The notes under the pieces were generated by a model. That model did no database searches and had not been told where the DNA came from. It saw nothing but the letters and a program-made list of their open reading frames with translations. The position numbers and the translations under genes are program-made. 12,723 nt of DNA from B1SED10-16 sp046498365 (GTDB lineage: Bacteria > Desulfobacterota > Desulfobacteria > Desulfobacterales > Desulfosalsimonadaceae): contig JAWOAV010000237.1 of the NCBI GenBank assembly GCA_046498365.1, positions 1 through 12,723 on the forward strand, in the 5' to 3' direction. Below are positions 1-6,558 of the stretch, one piece after another; position 1 is the first letter of the stretch, and each line of letters opens with the position of its first letter.

Positions 1-362
1 CCGAACAGAAACCCCGTGCACTGCTGCCGTATATCCAATGCGGGCGTATCCTTCAGGCCAAGCTTGTGCTGCAGAATGCAGCCGGTGCCGGGAAAGAAAA
101 TATCCGGGCTCAAGGTGGCAAAAATAATCATGTCGAGGTCTTCAGGCGCCCAGCCCGCTCGGTCCAGTGCTATTTTCGATGCTTCCAGGCCGAGATCCGA
201 TGCCCCCACGCCGCCTTCTTCGGGTATCCATCTTCGCTCCTGGATGCCGGTTCTCTGCTGAATCCATTCGTCGGACGTATCCATCCACTGGGCCAAATCA
301 TGATTGGTCACCACCCTTTCGGGCAGATATCGACCGGTCGATCGGATAATCGATTGTTTCAT
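1..362 (-). CDS. 3-oxoacyl-ACP synthase III (FabH-like), N-terminal part, cut by window edge
   Basis: Translating the minus strand from the ATG at 362 gives 120 open residues that run off the left edge. The N terminus (MKQSIIRSTGRYLPERVVTN), the DTSDEWIQQRTGI block at about residues 28-40 and the DIRQQCTGFLF block at 110-120 are typical of the FabH/KAS III thiolase fold. Cys115 is in the position of the acyl-accepting catalytic cysteine; the His and Asn of the triad lie outside the window. Enzymes of this family condense an acyl-CoA starter with malonyl-ACP in the cytoplasm, starting fatty acid or related polyketide synthesis. The start is supported by CAGGAG six bases upstream. The gene lies 230 bases downstream of csp on the same strand. 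The DIRQQC form is common in FabH paralogues, so a specialised starter unit is possible and I give no gene symbol. Confidence 0.88.
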   Translation of the reverse strand, partial: MKQSIIRSTGRYLPERVVTNHDLAQWMDTSDEWIQQRTGIQERRWIPEEGGVGASDLGLEASKIALDRAGWAPEDLDMIIFATLSPDIFFPGTGCILQHKLGLKDTPALDIRQQCTGFLF

Positions 363-493
363 TTAAATCTCCTGAATGATATCCTGAGTAGGTACCTTGA
401 TTGATATATCGTTGCACCAGAAGGCAACTGTTGCTTCGAGCAAGCAGAGCCCCTGCGAGTGGAAGCAGATGTATAAGGCGTAAATACCCTGTG

Positions 494-551
494 AGGTTGA
501 CATTGCGTATTGCAGGTATCTGTTTTTTCCCTGCAGCAGATGTGTCAACCT
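494..551. repeat. Nested inverted repeat between csp and the FabH-like gene
   Basis: An outer 9-bp perfect arm pair (AGGTTGACA at 494-502, TGTCAACCT at 543-551) encloses an inner 6-bp pair (TGCAGG at 511-516, CCTGCA at 530-535). The two spacers between outer and inner arms are almost equal (8 and 7 bases) and the apical loop is 13 bases. It lies in the 230-base gap after csp (stop at 593) and before the FabH-like start (362). As RNA it could be a csp 3' structure or part of a leader; as DNA it could be an operator. No T-run follows on the minus strand, so it is not a classical intrinsic terminator. Nothing else is recognisable in the gap apart from the ribosome-binding site of the FabH-like gene. 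Confidence 0.5.
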
Positions 552-592
552 GGTTGTATGCTTTTGATTTGGCAGCAAAGAACAATCGCCGC

Positions 593-817
593 TTAGGACT
601 CGACCTCGACCCCTGCTTCTGCTTTGTTCACATTTTTTGCCACGGGTCCACGCTGGCTTTCTTCGATATCGAAGGATACGGGCTCGCCTTCAGACAGCGT
701 TTTGAATCCAGGTTGATTGATGGATGAATAATGAACAAAAATCTCGCGTCCTTCTTCCTGCCGGATAAAACCATACCCCTTTTTGTCGTTAAACCATTTT
801 ACTGTTCCGTTTGCCAA
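593..817 (-). CDS. Cold-shock domain protein (CspA family)
   Basis: This is a 74-residue single cold-shock domain. RNP1 is KGYGFI (residues 13-18) and RNP2 is IFVHY (26-30), with the usual start ANGTVKWFNDKKGYGF. Such proteins bind single-stranded RNA and DNA in the cytoplasm and melt secondary structure. I place the start at the TTG at 817: it follows AAAGGAGG with a 7-base gap and gives the canonical family N terminus. The open frame continues upstream to an ATG at 856, but that would add 13 residues foreign to the family. The C-terminal tail after about residue 63 is short and acidic. It lies 75 bases downstream of the isomerase gene with no terminator between them, so co-transcription is possible. 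The name cspA, B, C and so on cannot be chosen from sequence. Confidence 0.93.
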   Translation of the reverse strand: MANGTVKWFNDKKGYGFIRQEEGREIFVHYSSINQPGFKTLSEGEPVSFDIEESQRGPVAKNVNKAEAGVEVES

Positions 818-892
818 GGCTGAACCTCCTTTTGCTTGAAGCGTTTTACCAACCACGGTTTCCGTTTGCTGTCACCGATTTTCTTTTTGCGC

Positions 893-1900
893 TTACTGCG
901 CATCGGGTAACATGATTTCAACAGTATACTTCTGTTTTAAAGACTCGATATACGGCTGAAGGCGGGCTGCAACCGCCTGCCGCCGGATTTCCTTTTCAAT
1001 GGTGTCTCTCACCGCTTCAATAGGCTTAGTCTCTTCTGCCTGGCGATCTTCAAGCTGGATGATATGATATCCGAACCGGGTTTCGACAACATCGCTGACC
1101 TCTCCGATTTCAAGGGCAAATGCGGCATCTTCAAAGGCCTCAACCATCTGCCCCCGGCTGAAATAGCCCAGATCTCCTCCCCTCTGCTTGCTCGGGCAGT
1201 CCGAGTGCTCTTTTGCAAGTTTCTCGAAATCCGCACCTTCTATAATCGATACGCGGATATCCTCGATTTTTTTTCGATCGCCGGGTTCCTTCCCAATAAG
1301 TATGTGCCGGGCCCGTATCCGTTCCGGAATACGGAAGTCCTCCGTTTTGGTATCGTAGAAAGATTGAATCTCTTCGTCGGAAACATCCACTTTCGACGCC
1401 AGTTCCTGTTCAATAAGCGCCTCTATCGTCATGTTGCTGCGGATTTCATTTCTCAAAAAATCAAGCGAGTAGCCCATCTCCTCGATTCTTTGCTCAAAGC
1501 CTTCGGCACCCTGAAAATCGTTTTTAATGTCATCAATTTCGGCTTCGATCGCCGCCGGATCAATTTGAATCCCCTTGGCCCTGCTTTCCTGGAGAAGCAG
1601 TTCTTTTTCAATCAGGGAGTCCAGAATGATTTTTTTGAGCTCATCGAGTTGATGGTCTTCGAGGTTGAATCCCATCTCGTCATAACTGCTTTTGACCATG
1701 TCAATGTTCCGCCGGAACTCTTCCATGGAAATTTTTTTGTCATTGACGACAGCCACGTAGTCAATGGCATCCGCCCCCGTATTGCCTTCTTTTTCCTGCG
1801 AAGCGGCAATGGCATCTGTGACGAATAAAACCGCGATGACGAATGCAAGTACGGCAAGCACCGCTGTCGAAATAGGGTTTACATAGAATTTTTCGTGCAA
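893..1900 (-). CDS. Exported peptidyl-prolyl cis-trans isomerase, SurA/PrsA-like parvulin
   Basis: The protein has 335 residues. Residues about 10-33 form a hydrophobic signal or anchor segment ending in AIAA, a plausible signal peptidase I site at 32-33. A SurA-type N-terminal chaperone region follows (about 47-180), beginning VAVVNDKKISMEEF. The parvulin (PpiC/Rotamase) domain spans about 193-288, with RARHILIG, the GGDLGYFSRGQMVEAFEDAA block and FGYHIIQLEDR; H199 and H279 are the conserved histidines. A charged helical tail closes the protein. It probably acts in the periplasm as a folding factor for exported or outer-membrane proteins. The start is TTG at 1900 with AAGGAG 9 bases upstream; the nearby ATG is out of frame. 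One parvulin domain rather than two separates it from E. coli SurA. Confidence 0.9.
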   Translation of the reverse strand: MHEKFYVNPISTAVLAVLAFVIAVLFVTDAIAASQEKEGNTGADAIDYVAVVNDKKISMEEFRRNIDMVKSSYDEMGFNLEDHQLDELKKIILDSLIEKELLLQESRAKGIQIDPAAIEAEIDDIKNDFQGAEGFEQRIEEMGYSLDFLRNEIRSNMTIEALIEQELASKVDVSDEEIQSFYDTKTEDFRIPERIRARHILIGKEPGDRKKIEDIRVSIIEGADFEKLAKEHSDCPSKQRGGDLGYFSRGQMVEAFEDAAFALEIGEVSDVVETRFGYHIIQLEDRQAEETKPIEAVRDTIEKEIRRQAVAARLQPYIESLKQKYTVEIMLPDAQ

Positions 1901-2033
1901 GCGGATTTCTCCTTGGATTATCGGTTAGGCTGTCAGGTCATTGAAAAAGGGATAAATAATATCCGGACCGAAGGGGGCAGCAGAATGTATCAGGCTTCTT
2001 GGTATGATGGAAGGAATTGGTGTTAAATAAAAC

Positions 2034-2050
2034 AAGAGTAAACTCTTTTT
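2034..2050 (-). terminator. Weak hairpin after the STAS-like gene
   Basis: AAGAGT and ACTCTT (2034-2039 and 2042-2047) can form a short hairpin. It is preceded by an A-run and followed by GTTTTATTT when read on the minus strand. It lies in the 263-base gap between the STAS-like gene and the isomerase gene and is a weak intrinsic-terminator candidate. The rest of the gap is AT-rich and holds a small palindrome near 2086-2100 (AATTG..CAATT). I see no gene in it. Confidence 0.3.
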
Positions 2051-2163
2051 GCGGCTGAAACAGTTGCTGATTGGAGTACCAAACATTAATTGTGTGCAAT
2101 TTATATAAAAAATAAAACGCGGATGATCAAGTATTTTTTGCTATGGGGAAAATGCGACCGACA

Positions 2164-2538
2164 TTATTCAGAATTTTCCCTGTCCAGTATTTTTTCGCCT
2201 TCTTCGATACTGGTGACATTTTGCGCGTGATACCCTACTTCATACGAAATATTGTCGAACTGAAAATGGGCCATAGTGCCCATGGGGCTTCGCACGCGCA
2301 CCACTTTTGACATTCCTGCACCAATAAGATCCTGCTGGGTTTCCCGTATATATTTTTCATAGATCCCTTCTGCCGGATTATATTTGCGCAGATCGGTCAG
2401 GCATGTAAAACCGTTTTTCAGTTTTCCGCATTCCCTGCGGATATTCTCCACAATTTCCTGCATTTCCGCTTCATCTGCAATAGCGCCAAACATGAGGTAC
2501 AGCCGGTTTTTTTCCTTGTCGATGCGTATTTCGTACAT
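2164..2538 (-). CDS. Small STAS/SpoIIAA-like protein of unknown function
   Basis: This is a 124-residue soluble protein starting MYEIRIDKEKNRLYLMFG. An N-terminal beta hairpin, a helix (DEAEMQEIVENIRREC), a strand ending in CLTDLRKY and further helix-strand units resemble the alpha/beta layout of STAS/SEC14-like (SpoIIAA-like) proteins; this is a fold guess, not a motif match. There is no signal peptide, membrane segment or catalytic motif. The frame is open up to an ATG at 2622, but a promoter at 2632-2660 would start transcription at about that codon, so I prefer the ATG at 2538. The ribosome-binding site there is weak (GGAA). It stands alone between tRNA-Pro and the isomerase gene. Function unknown. 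Confidence 0.7.
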   Translation of the reverse strand: MYEIRIDKEKNRLYLMFGAIADEAEMQEIVENIRRECGKLKNGFTCLTDLRKYNPAEGIYEKYIRETQQDLIGAGMSKVVRVRSPMGTMAHFQFDNISYEVGYHAQNVTSIEEGEKILDRENSE

Positions 2539-2631
2539 ATCATTTCCGTGTGTGCGTACTTGGTTTATTGTTGGGCGGCAATCGGCTGTCCGCCTCTGAG
2601 TGTTGATCCATGCATACGCCATTGACCAATG

Positions 2632-2660
2632 TTTATTGCAAAAAACGCGATTTATGTCAA
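2632..2660 (-). promoter_or_regulatory. Promoter for the STAS-like gene
   Basis: On the minus strand the -35 is a consensus TTGACA (2655-2660) and the -10 is AATAAA (2632-2637), separated by exactly 17 bases. Transcription would start near 2625, leaving a leader of about 90 bases before the ATG at 2538. Confidence 0.5.
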
Positions 2661-2774
2661 TTGTTTTGCACAGGTTGCTTGGTGTTTTTGAAGATATGCT
2701 CGAAAAAGCGATTATTTACGTGCAATGATGCAGACTTATAGAAAAAAATACAGGAAAGAAAATGACAACGGGGG

Positions 2775-2799
2775 CAGGGTTTTGTTCCGGGTCACCCTG
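2775..2799 (-). terminator. Possible hairpin after tRNA-Pro
   Basis: CAGGGT (2775-2780) and ACCCTG (2794-2799) form a 6-bp stem just downstream of the tRNA 3' end. A T-rich stretch comes only about 20-40 bases later, so this is at best a weak terminator or a processing structure. Confidence 0.3.
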
Positions 2800-2803
2800 A
2801 AAA

Positions 2804-2880
2804 TGGTCGGGACGGCAGGATTTGAACCTGCGACCCCAGCGTCCCGAACGCTGTGCTCTACCAGACTGAGCCACGTCCCG
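2804..2880 (-). tRNA. tRNA-Pro(CGG)
   Basis: The minus strand folds into a complete cloverleaf. The acceptor stem is CGGGACG with CGTCCCG, and the D arm reads GCTCAGTCTGGTAGAGC. The anticodon stem CAGCG/CGCTG carries the loop TTCGGGA, so the anticodon is CGG. The T arm is GCAGG-TTCAAAT-CCTGC. The discriminator is A and CCA is encoded (2804-2806). G37 next to the anticodon is typical of proline tRNAs. It reads CCG codons. Confidence 0.96.
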
Positions 2881-2893
2881 ACATTTGGAGTGA

Positions 2894-2922
2894 TTTGTAT
2901 GTAAGTCTTATTGGATTGTCAA
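2894..2922 (-). promoter_or_regulatory. Promoter for tRNA-Pro
   Basis: On the minus strand the -35 is TTGACA (2917-2922), the spacer is 17 bases and the -10 is TACAAA (2894-2899), ending 13 bases before the mature tRNA 5' end at 2880. Directly upstream of the -35 is an AT-rich TAATTTTT block that could serve as an UP element. Confidence 0.6.
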
Positions 2923-2958
2923 CCAAAAATTACGACAAAACCGGTTAATTTTTGGTTG
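2920..2958. repeat. 13-bp inverted repeat between purA and tRNA-Pro
   Basis: CAACCAAAAATTA (2920-2932) and TAATTTTTGGTTG (2946-2958) are perfect 13-bp inverted arms around a 13-base loop, beginning 20 bases after the purA stop. One arm runs into the TTGACA of the tRNA-Pro promoter. It may act as the purA 3' hairpin, but no T-run follows on the minus strand, so its role is open. Confidence 0.55.
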
Positions 2959-2978
2959 GTGCCCGATTCATGGAGGCC

Positions 2979-4265
2979 TTATTTGAACGGATGGTTCAGG
3001 ATGATCGTCTCGTTTCTGCCGGGGCCCACAGATATCAAGTCAATGGGCGTTTCCGACAATTCCTGGATTCGTTTCAGGTAAATGCGGGTATTTTCCGGGA
3101 GATCATCCGCACTTCTCGCGGAAGATATGTCTTCTTTCCATCCGGGAACGGTTTCAAACACGGGTTCGCATTCGCCCAGAACTTTCAGGCTGACGGGGAA
3201 ATGATCAATGCGTTGATTTCTGTACATATAGCTTGTGCAGATGTTGATTTCATCGACGCCCCCCAGCACATCGAGTTTGGTCAGCGCAAGGCCTGTCAGG
3301 CTGTTCAGCATAACGGCATTTTTGATCATGACCATGTCAATCCAGCCGCATCGTCTTTTGCGGCCCGTGGTCGCACCGAATTCAGCCCCTTTTTGCTGCA
3401 GAAAATCACCAGTGGCGTCAAACAGTTCCGTGGGAAACGGCCCCTCTCCTACCCTCGTGGTATATGCCTTGACAATTCCGATAATGCGGTCGATGCGTTT
3501 CGGCCCGATACCGCTGCCGCAGCAGGCATTACCGGAAATGGTGCTCGATGAGGTTACATATGGATAGGTGCCGTGGTCGATGTCAAGATGGGTTCCCTGG
3601 GCCCCTTCAAACAATATCCGGTTTCCCTTTCGCAGCGCGTTGTCGATCCGTACGGATATGTCGGTTACATACGGGGCAAGCCGTTTTCTGTACCCGTCAA
3701 AATCCTGGATAAGCTGATCCACATCTATGGTATCAAGACCGTGAAAAGATTTAAGATAAAAATTCTTTTCTTCGGCAACGCCCCGGACGTTTTTTTCAAA
3801 ATCCTCGTCCAGAAGATCGATAAACCGGATTCCCCTGCGCGCGGCCTTGTCTTCGTAGCAGGGACCGATACCGCGCCCCGTGGTGCCGATCTTTCTGGAT
3901 TTGCCGCAGCCTTCCCGGGCGGCATCGATGGCTTTGTGATACGGCATAATCACGTGCGCCTTCTGGCTGATAAAAAGAATGTCCGGGTCGATTTGAATCC
4001 CTTTCCCGATGAGATAATCGATTTCCTGGATCAGCACCTCCGGATCAACCACCATGCCATTGCCGATGATACACTGTTTTTTCTGAAGGATCCCCGAAGG
4101 TATCAGGTGACTGATGAACTGTTCGCCGTCAACGACCATCGTATGGCCGGCATTGTTGCCCCCCTGGAACCGGACCACCAAATCGGAATGCTCTGCGAGC
4201 AAGTCGACAACCTTTCCTTTTCCTTCATCCCCCCACTGGGTTCCCACAATCACGAGATTCGACAA
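2979..4265 (-). CDS. purA: Adenylosuccinate synthetase
   Basis: The product has 428 residues, the normal full length. It joins IMP and aspartate using GTP to make adenylosuccinate, the first committed step from IMP to AMP, in the cytoplasm. Visible motifs are the GTP-binding GDEGKGK (12-18, with the catalytic Asp13), GGNNAGHT with the catalytic His41, TTGRGIGPCYEDKAAR, TYPYVTSSST, LTKLDVLGG and the C-terminal SVGPGRNETI. The start is TTG at 4265 preceded by AAGGAG; it gives the standard N terminus MSNLVIVGTQWGDEG. tadA lies 69 bases upstream on the same strand. The gap contains the small palindrome CGTTTTGAAAACG and TATAAC-like sequence, so a separate weak promoter is possible. No frameshift or missing key residue is seen. 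Confidence 0.98.
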   Translation of the reverse strand: MSNLVIVGTQWGDEGKGKVVDLLAEHSDLVVRFQGGNNAGHTMVVDGEQFISHLIPSGILQKKQCIIGNGMVVDPEVLIQEIDYLIGKGIQIDPDILFISQKAHVIMPYHKAIDAAREGCGKSRKIGTTGRGIGPCYEDKAARRGIRFIDLLDEDFEKNVRGVAEEKNFYLKSFHGLDTIDVDQLIQDFDGYRKRLAPYVTDISVRIDNALRKGNRILFEGAQGTHLDIDHGTYPYVTSSSTISGNACCGSGIGPKRIDRIIGIVKAYTTRVGEGPFPTELFDATGDFLQQKGAEFGATTGRKRRCGWIDMVMIKNAVMLNSLTGLALTKLDVLGGVDEINICTSYMYRNQRIDHFPVSLKVLGECEPVFETVPGWKEDISSARSADDLPENTRIYLKRIQELSETPIDLISVGPGRNETIILNHPFK

Positions 4266-4334
4266 TTGAAGCTCCTTATGCGTTATATCAATATCAGGTG
4301 AGCGGCGCCGTTTTCAAAACGATCGACTGCGGCA

Positions 4335-4829
4335 TCAACCGTGGTTTCGTTTTGATCTGAAAAAATCCACCAGCAGTTGCCTGCATTCAGCTTCGCATAG
4401 GCCGCTTGTTATTTCAATAGGGTGGTTGAACAATCCTTTTTCCGAAAAATCAAACAACGACCCGGCTGCCCCCCATTTGGGATCATGCACGCCGAAAACG
4501 ACCCGCGCAACCCTGGCATGAATCGCCGCACCCATGCACATGGCGCAAGGCTCGACCGTAGCATAGAGGGTCGTATTTAACAAGCGATAGTTTCCCTTAT
4601 GCACCGCCGCCTGTCGCATCGCAAGGATTTCCGCGTGTGCGGTCGGGTCGCACAGGGCAATCGTCTGGTTGCATGCTTCGGCAATTACTGCCCCGTTTTC
4701 GTCTACAATCAGGGCGCCGACGGGTACTTCCCCCCTCTTCTCGGCCAGCCGGGCCGAAAAAATGGCCCGTTTCATGTAGTCAATATCATTTTCAGGCGAC
4801 AAAGAACCATCATTGCAAGTGTCGTTCAT
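4335..4829 (-). CDS. tadA: tRNA-specific adenosine deaminase (A34 to inosine)
   Basis: The protein has 164 residues and a zinc-dependent cytidine-deaminase fold. The HAE motif (His65, Glu67) sits in DPTAHAEILAMRQA and the PCxxC motif (Cys95, Cys98) in TVEPCAMCMGAAIHARVARV; GEVPVGALIVDENG is the usual strand before them. TadA converts the wobble adenosine of tRNA-Arg(ACG) to inosine; the gene for that tRNA lies at 6441 in this window. The frame is open to an ATG at 4922, but that would overlap the preceding gene and its terminator hairpin, so I choose the ATG at 4829. It has no clear Shine-Dalgarno, leaving the exact start uncertain. A guanine-deaminase-like relative is less likely given the length and motif context. 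Confidence 0.92.
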   Translation of the reverse strand: MNDTCNDGSLSPENDIDYMKRAIFSARLAEKRGEVPVGALIVDENGAVIAEACNQTIALCDPTAHAEILAMRQAAVHKGNYRLLNTTLYATVEPCAMCMGAAIHARVARVVFGVHDPKWGAAGSLFDFSEKGLFNHPIEITSGLCEAECRQLLVDFFRSKRNHG

Positions 4830-4863
4830 AGTCAAAAGGCAGGCGAATGGATCGTTATTGGAT

Positions 4864-6180
4864 TTACTTCCGCAAAAACCCGAAAACCTTTTTCGGGTTT
4901 TTGCTTTTGCTGTGCATTTCACGTTTTTTCAGACGTTCAAAATCGATCATTCCTCCCCAGCCCGTTTCAAGGGTGTCTGCCAGGATTTTTCGGTAATATC
5001 CTTTTTCGATGATATTCCCCTCTTCGTCCCGGATTTCATGAAGGGCCGGTGCCGGTCCGTAATCCGTGTATTTTCGAATCAATTCCGTGCTTTTTTCGTT
5101 CTCAAAGACCTTGTAACCGGTAATATACGGGAAATATCCTTCCAGCAGCTGAATGCCTTTGATAATTTTGCGGTAGCGCCGCATGCCCGTGACAAAATAC
5201 AGGCTTGAATACCATCCTTTTTGGAACTGGATCATGGAAAGAAACAGCCAGCGCGGAACAAATCGGATTTTGGGAATCACGTGGCCGGGTACCGGGTCGT
5301 TTGCCGTATAATAGTGATACCCGAGGTCGTGCATATACCGGATCGTTGCACTGCGGGATCCCATGGAAAGGCGCAGTGTCCCCTGATGATACTGGTCTTT
5401 GGACATGATATCGGAGATCACTGCTGCGACCCAGTCCACCGGCACGATATCCGGGCGGTTGTCAGGGGCGGTCAAAAAGGGCAGTTTCCCCAGGTACCCC
5501 AGCATCATGACAACGTAGTGGAGGTTGTAAGCCCTTGTTTTTCCGGTTCCTGCCGCGCCGCCGATAATGGTGGGTTCGAAAATAACGATGTGGTCATCTC
5601 TGCGCCGGATTTTATCGAGGAGAAATTTTTTTGCCTCGGCCTTGGTTTGTGCATACGTGTTGTCCGGTTTTCCCGGATTGAAATCCGGATAATCCTCGGG
5701 TATCGGTTTTTTATATATGCCGTACGCATAGCCGGTGGATATGTAATAAAAAGTGGCCGGGAATTGGCCGGATGCTTTCCGGTTTTCTTTTATCTCTTCA
5801 AACAGGGCATATACTTTTTTTGTAAAATCCACGTTTGAAATTTTGATTTTTTCATATGGCTGGTCAAATCGTACATCTGCCGCGCCATGAAGAATTTTTT
5901 CCACATTTACGATCAATTCCCGGTTCATGGCCGGATCAATACCCATGTTTTCCTTTTCCACATCGATTTCAACCGGTGTTGAGCGCCGGACAAGGAATTT
6001 TTTCTGGGAGAGACTCAAATCAAGGGAGTTGGCCGCAGCTTCAAACCGCTCCCGAACGTCCATGTTTTTTTTGCCGCGCCGGATGGCAAAATAAAAATAG
6101 GGATTCGCATCTTTTCTCATCAGTTCTTCGATGATAATCGGCACAACGGTTCCGGTGATGCCAGTGATAAAGTAATTCAT
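4864..6180 (-). CDS. Extended SDR of the fatty acyl-CoA/thioester reductase (NAD_binding_4) type
   Basis: The protein has 438 residues. The N terminus MNYFITGITGTVVP is a Rossmann nucleotide-binding loop, slightly altered from TGxxGxxG. AADVRFDQP followed by ISNVDFTKKV matches the NAD_binding_4 (male sterility) pattern. The active-site set is Ser148 (in YYISTGYAYG) with Tyr176 and Lys180 (YAQTK, the YxxxK pair). Family members reduce acyl thioesters or act as NAD(P)-dependent epimerases; the substrate here is unknown. After about residue 300 the sequence is basic and aromatic and I do not recognise it; membrane association is possible. I choose the ATG at 6180, which starts the Rossmann strand, over upstream in-frame starts (open to 6438); AAGAGA lies upstream. 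A lone TTGACA at 6312-6317 could belong to its promoter. No acyl-loading partner is adjacent. Confidence 0.75.
   Translation of the reverse strand: MNYFITGITGTVVPIIIEELMRKDANPYFYFAIRRGKKNMDVRERFEAAANSLDLSLSQKKFLVRRSTPVEIDVEKENMGIDPAMNRELIVNVEKILHGAADVRFDQPYEKIKISNVDFTKKVYALFEEIKENRKASGQFPATFYYISTGYAYGIYKKPIPEDYPDFNPGKPDNTYAQTKAEAKKFLLDKIRRRDDHIVIFEPTIIGGAAGTGKTRAYNLHYVVMMLGYLGKLPFLTAPDNRPDIVPVDWVAAVISDIMSKDQYHQGTLRLSMGSRSATIRYMHDLGYHYYTANDPVPGHVIPKIRFVPRWLFLSMIQFQKGWYSSLYFVTGMRRYRKIIKGIQLLEGYFPYITGYKVFENEKSTELIRKYTDYGPAPALHEIRDEEGNIIEKGYYRKILADTLETGWGGMIDFERLKKREMHSKSKNPKKVFGFLRK
4872..4904 (-). terminator. Intrinsic terminator inside the 3' end of the SDR gene
   Basis: A perfect 15-bp stem (4872-4886 with 4890-4904) closes on a 3-base loop. 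Its core is CCCGAAAA/TTTTCGGG, with an A-run on one side and TTTTT on the other, the usual layout of a possibly bidirectional intrinsic terminator. It lies within the last codons of the SDR gene (residues around NPKKVFGFL) and ends 6 bases before that gene's stop codon at 4864-4866. tadA begins 43 bases beyond it. Confidence 0.75.
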
Positions 6181-6395
6181 GGGAAGTCTCTTTTCGATCC
6201 GGAAGGCGGTTAGGGTTATATGGTGATCGGATAAAGAACATTGCTTGAAAAACCGGGCCATTTTGAAAATAATGAACGCAATGCACCGAAATTGGCATGA
6301 TTCCGAAGGCATGTCAAGTTTCAAAAATTCACGCAATCCAAAACAGGGACTGCAACCCTTTACGCATGCGGATGTGCATTCCCCCAAACTTATTA

Positions 6396-6424
6396 TTGAC
6401 AGCATCAGGCGCTTGGCGTATAAA
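6396..6424 (+). promoter_or_regulatory. Promoter for tRNA-Arg
   Basis: The -35 is a perfect TTGACA (6396-6401), the spacer is exactly 17 bases and the -10 is TATAAA (6419-6424). The mature tRNA begins 16 bases after the -10, so a short 5' leader is expected. The rest of the 260-base gap back to the SDR start shows no other gene. Confidence 0.85.
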
Positions 6425-6440
6425 AGGCCAAATTTCATAT

Positions 6441-6517
6441 GCGCCCGTAGCTCAGCTGGATAGAGTGCCGGACTACGAATCCGTAGGTCGCAAGTTCGAA
6501 TCTTGCCGGGCGCGCCA
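6441..6517 (+). tRNA. tRNA-Arg(ACG)
   Basis: This is a full cloverleaf with acceptor GCGCCCG/CGGGCGC, D arm GCTCAGCTGGATAGAGT, anticodon loop CTACGAA (anticodon ACG, expected to become ICG through TadA) and T arm GCAAG-TTCGAAT-CTTGC. The discriminator is G and CCA is encoded (6515-6517). The first pair of the anticodon stem is a C-T mismatch, leaving four good pairs; that is tolerable and no reason to call it a pseudogene. The gene has a strong promoter and its own terminator. Confidence 0.96.
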
Positions 6518-6525
6518 TAAAAAAC

Positions 6526-6558
6526 AAGGGTTTACGAGTGTACTCGTAAACCCTTTTT
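6526..6558 (+). terminator. Intrinsic terminator of tRNA-Arg
   Basis: A perfect 13-bp stem (6526-6538 with 6543-6555; GGGTTTACGAG and its complement) has the loop TGTA and a T-run at 6554-6558. It starts 9 bases after the tRNA. Confidence 0.93.

Noticed and set aside
298..585. Minus-strand frames of 95 and 71 residues overlapping the csp-fabH gap
   Set aside because: They overlap the FabH-like gene in another frame, carry no family signal, and owe their length to the intergenic sequence.
1064..1828. 254-residue open frame on the plus strand
   Set aside because: It lies fully antisense to the isomerase gene, whose domains are clear. It has no ribosome-binding site or recognisable family.
2804..2958. 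Inverted repeat near tRNA-Pro as a phage or island attachment site
   Set aside because: The repeat is at the 5' side of the tRNA, has no copy of tRNA sequence, and no integrase is near.
3573..4301. 242-residue open frame on the plus strand, plus another at 2952-3551
   Set aside because: Both are antisense to purA, which is intact over the whole range.
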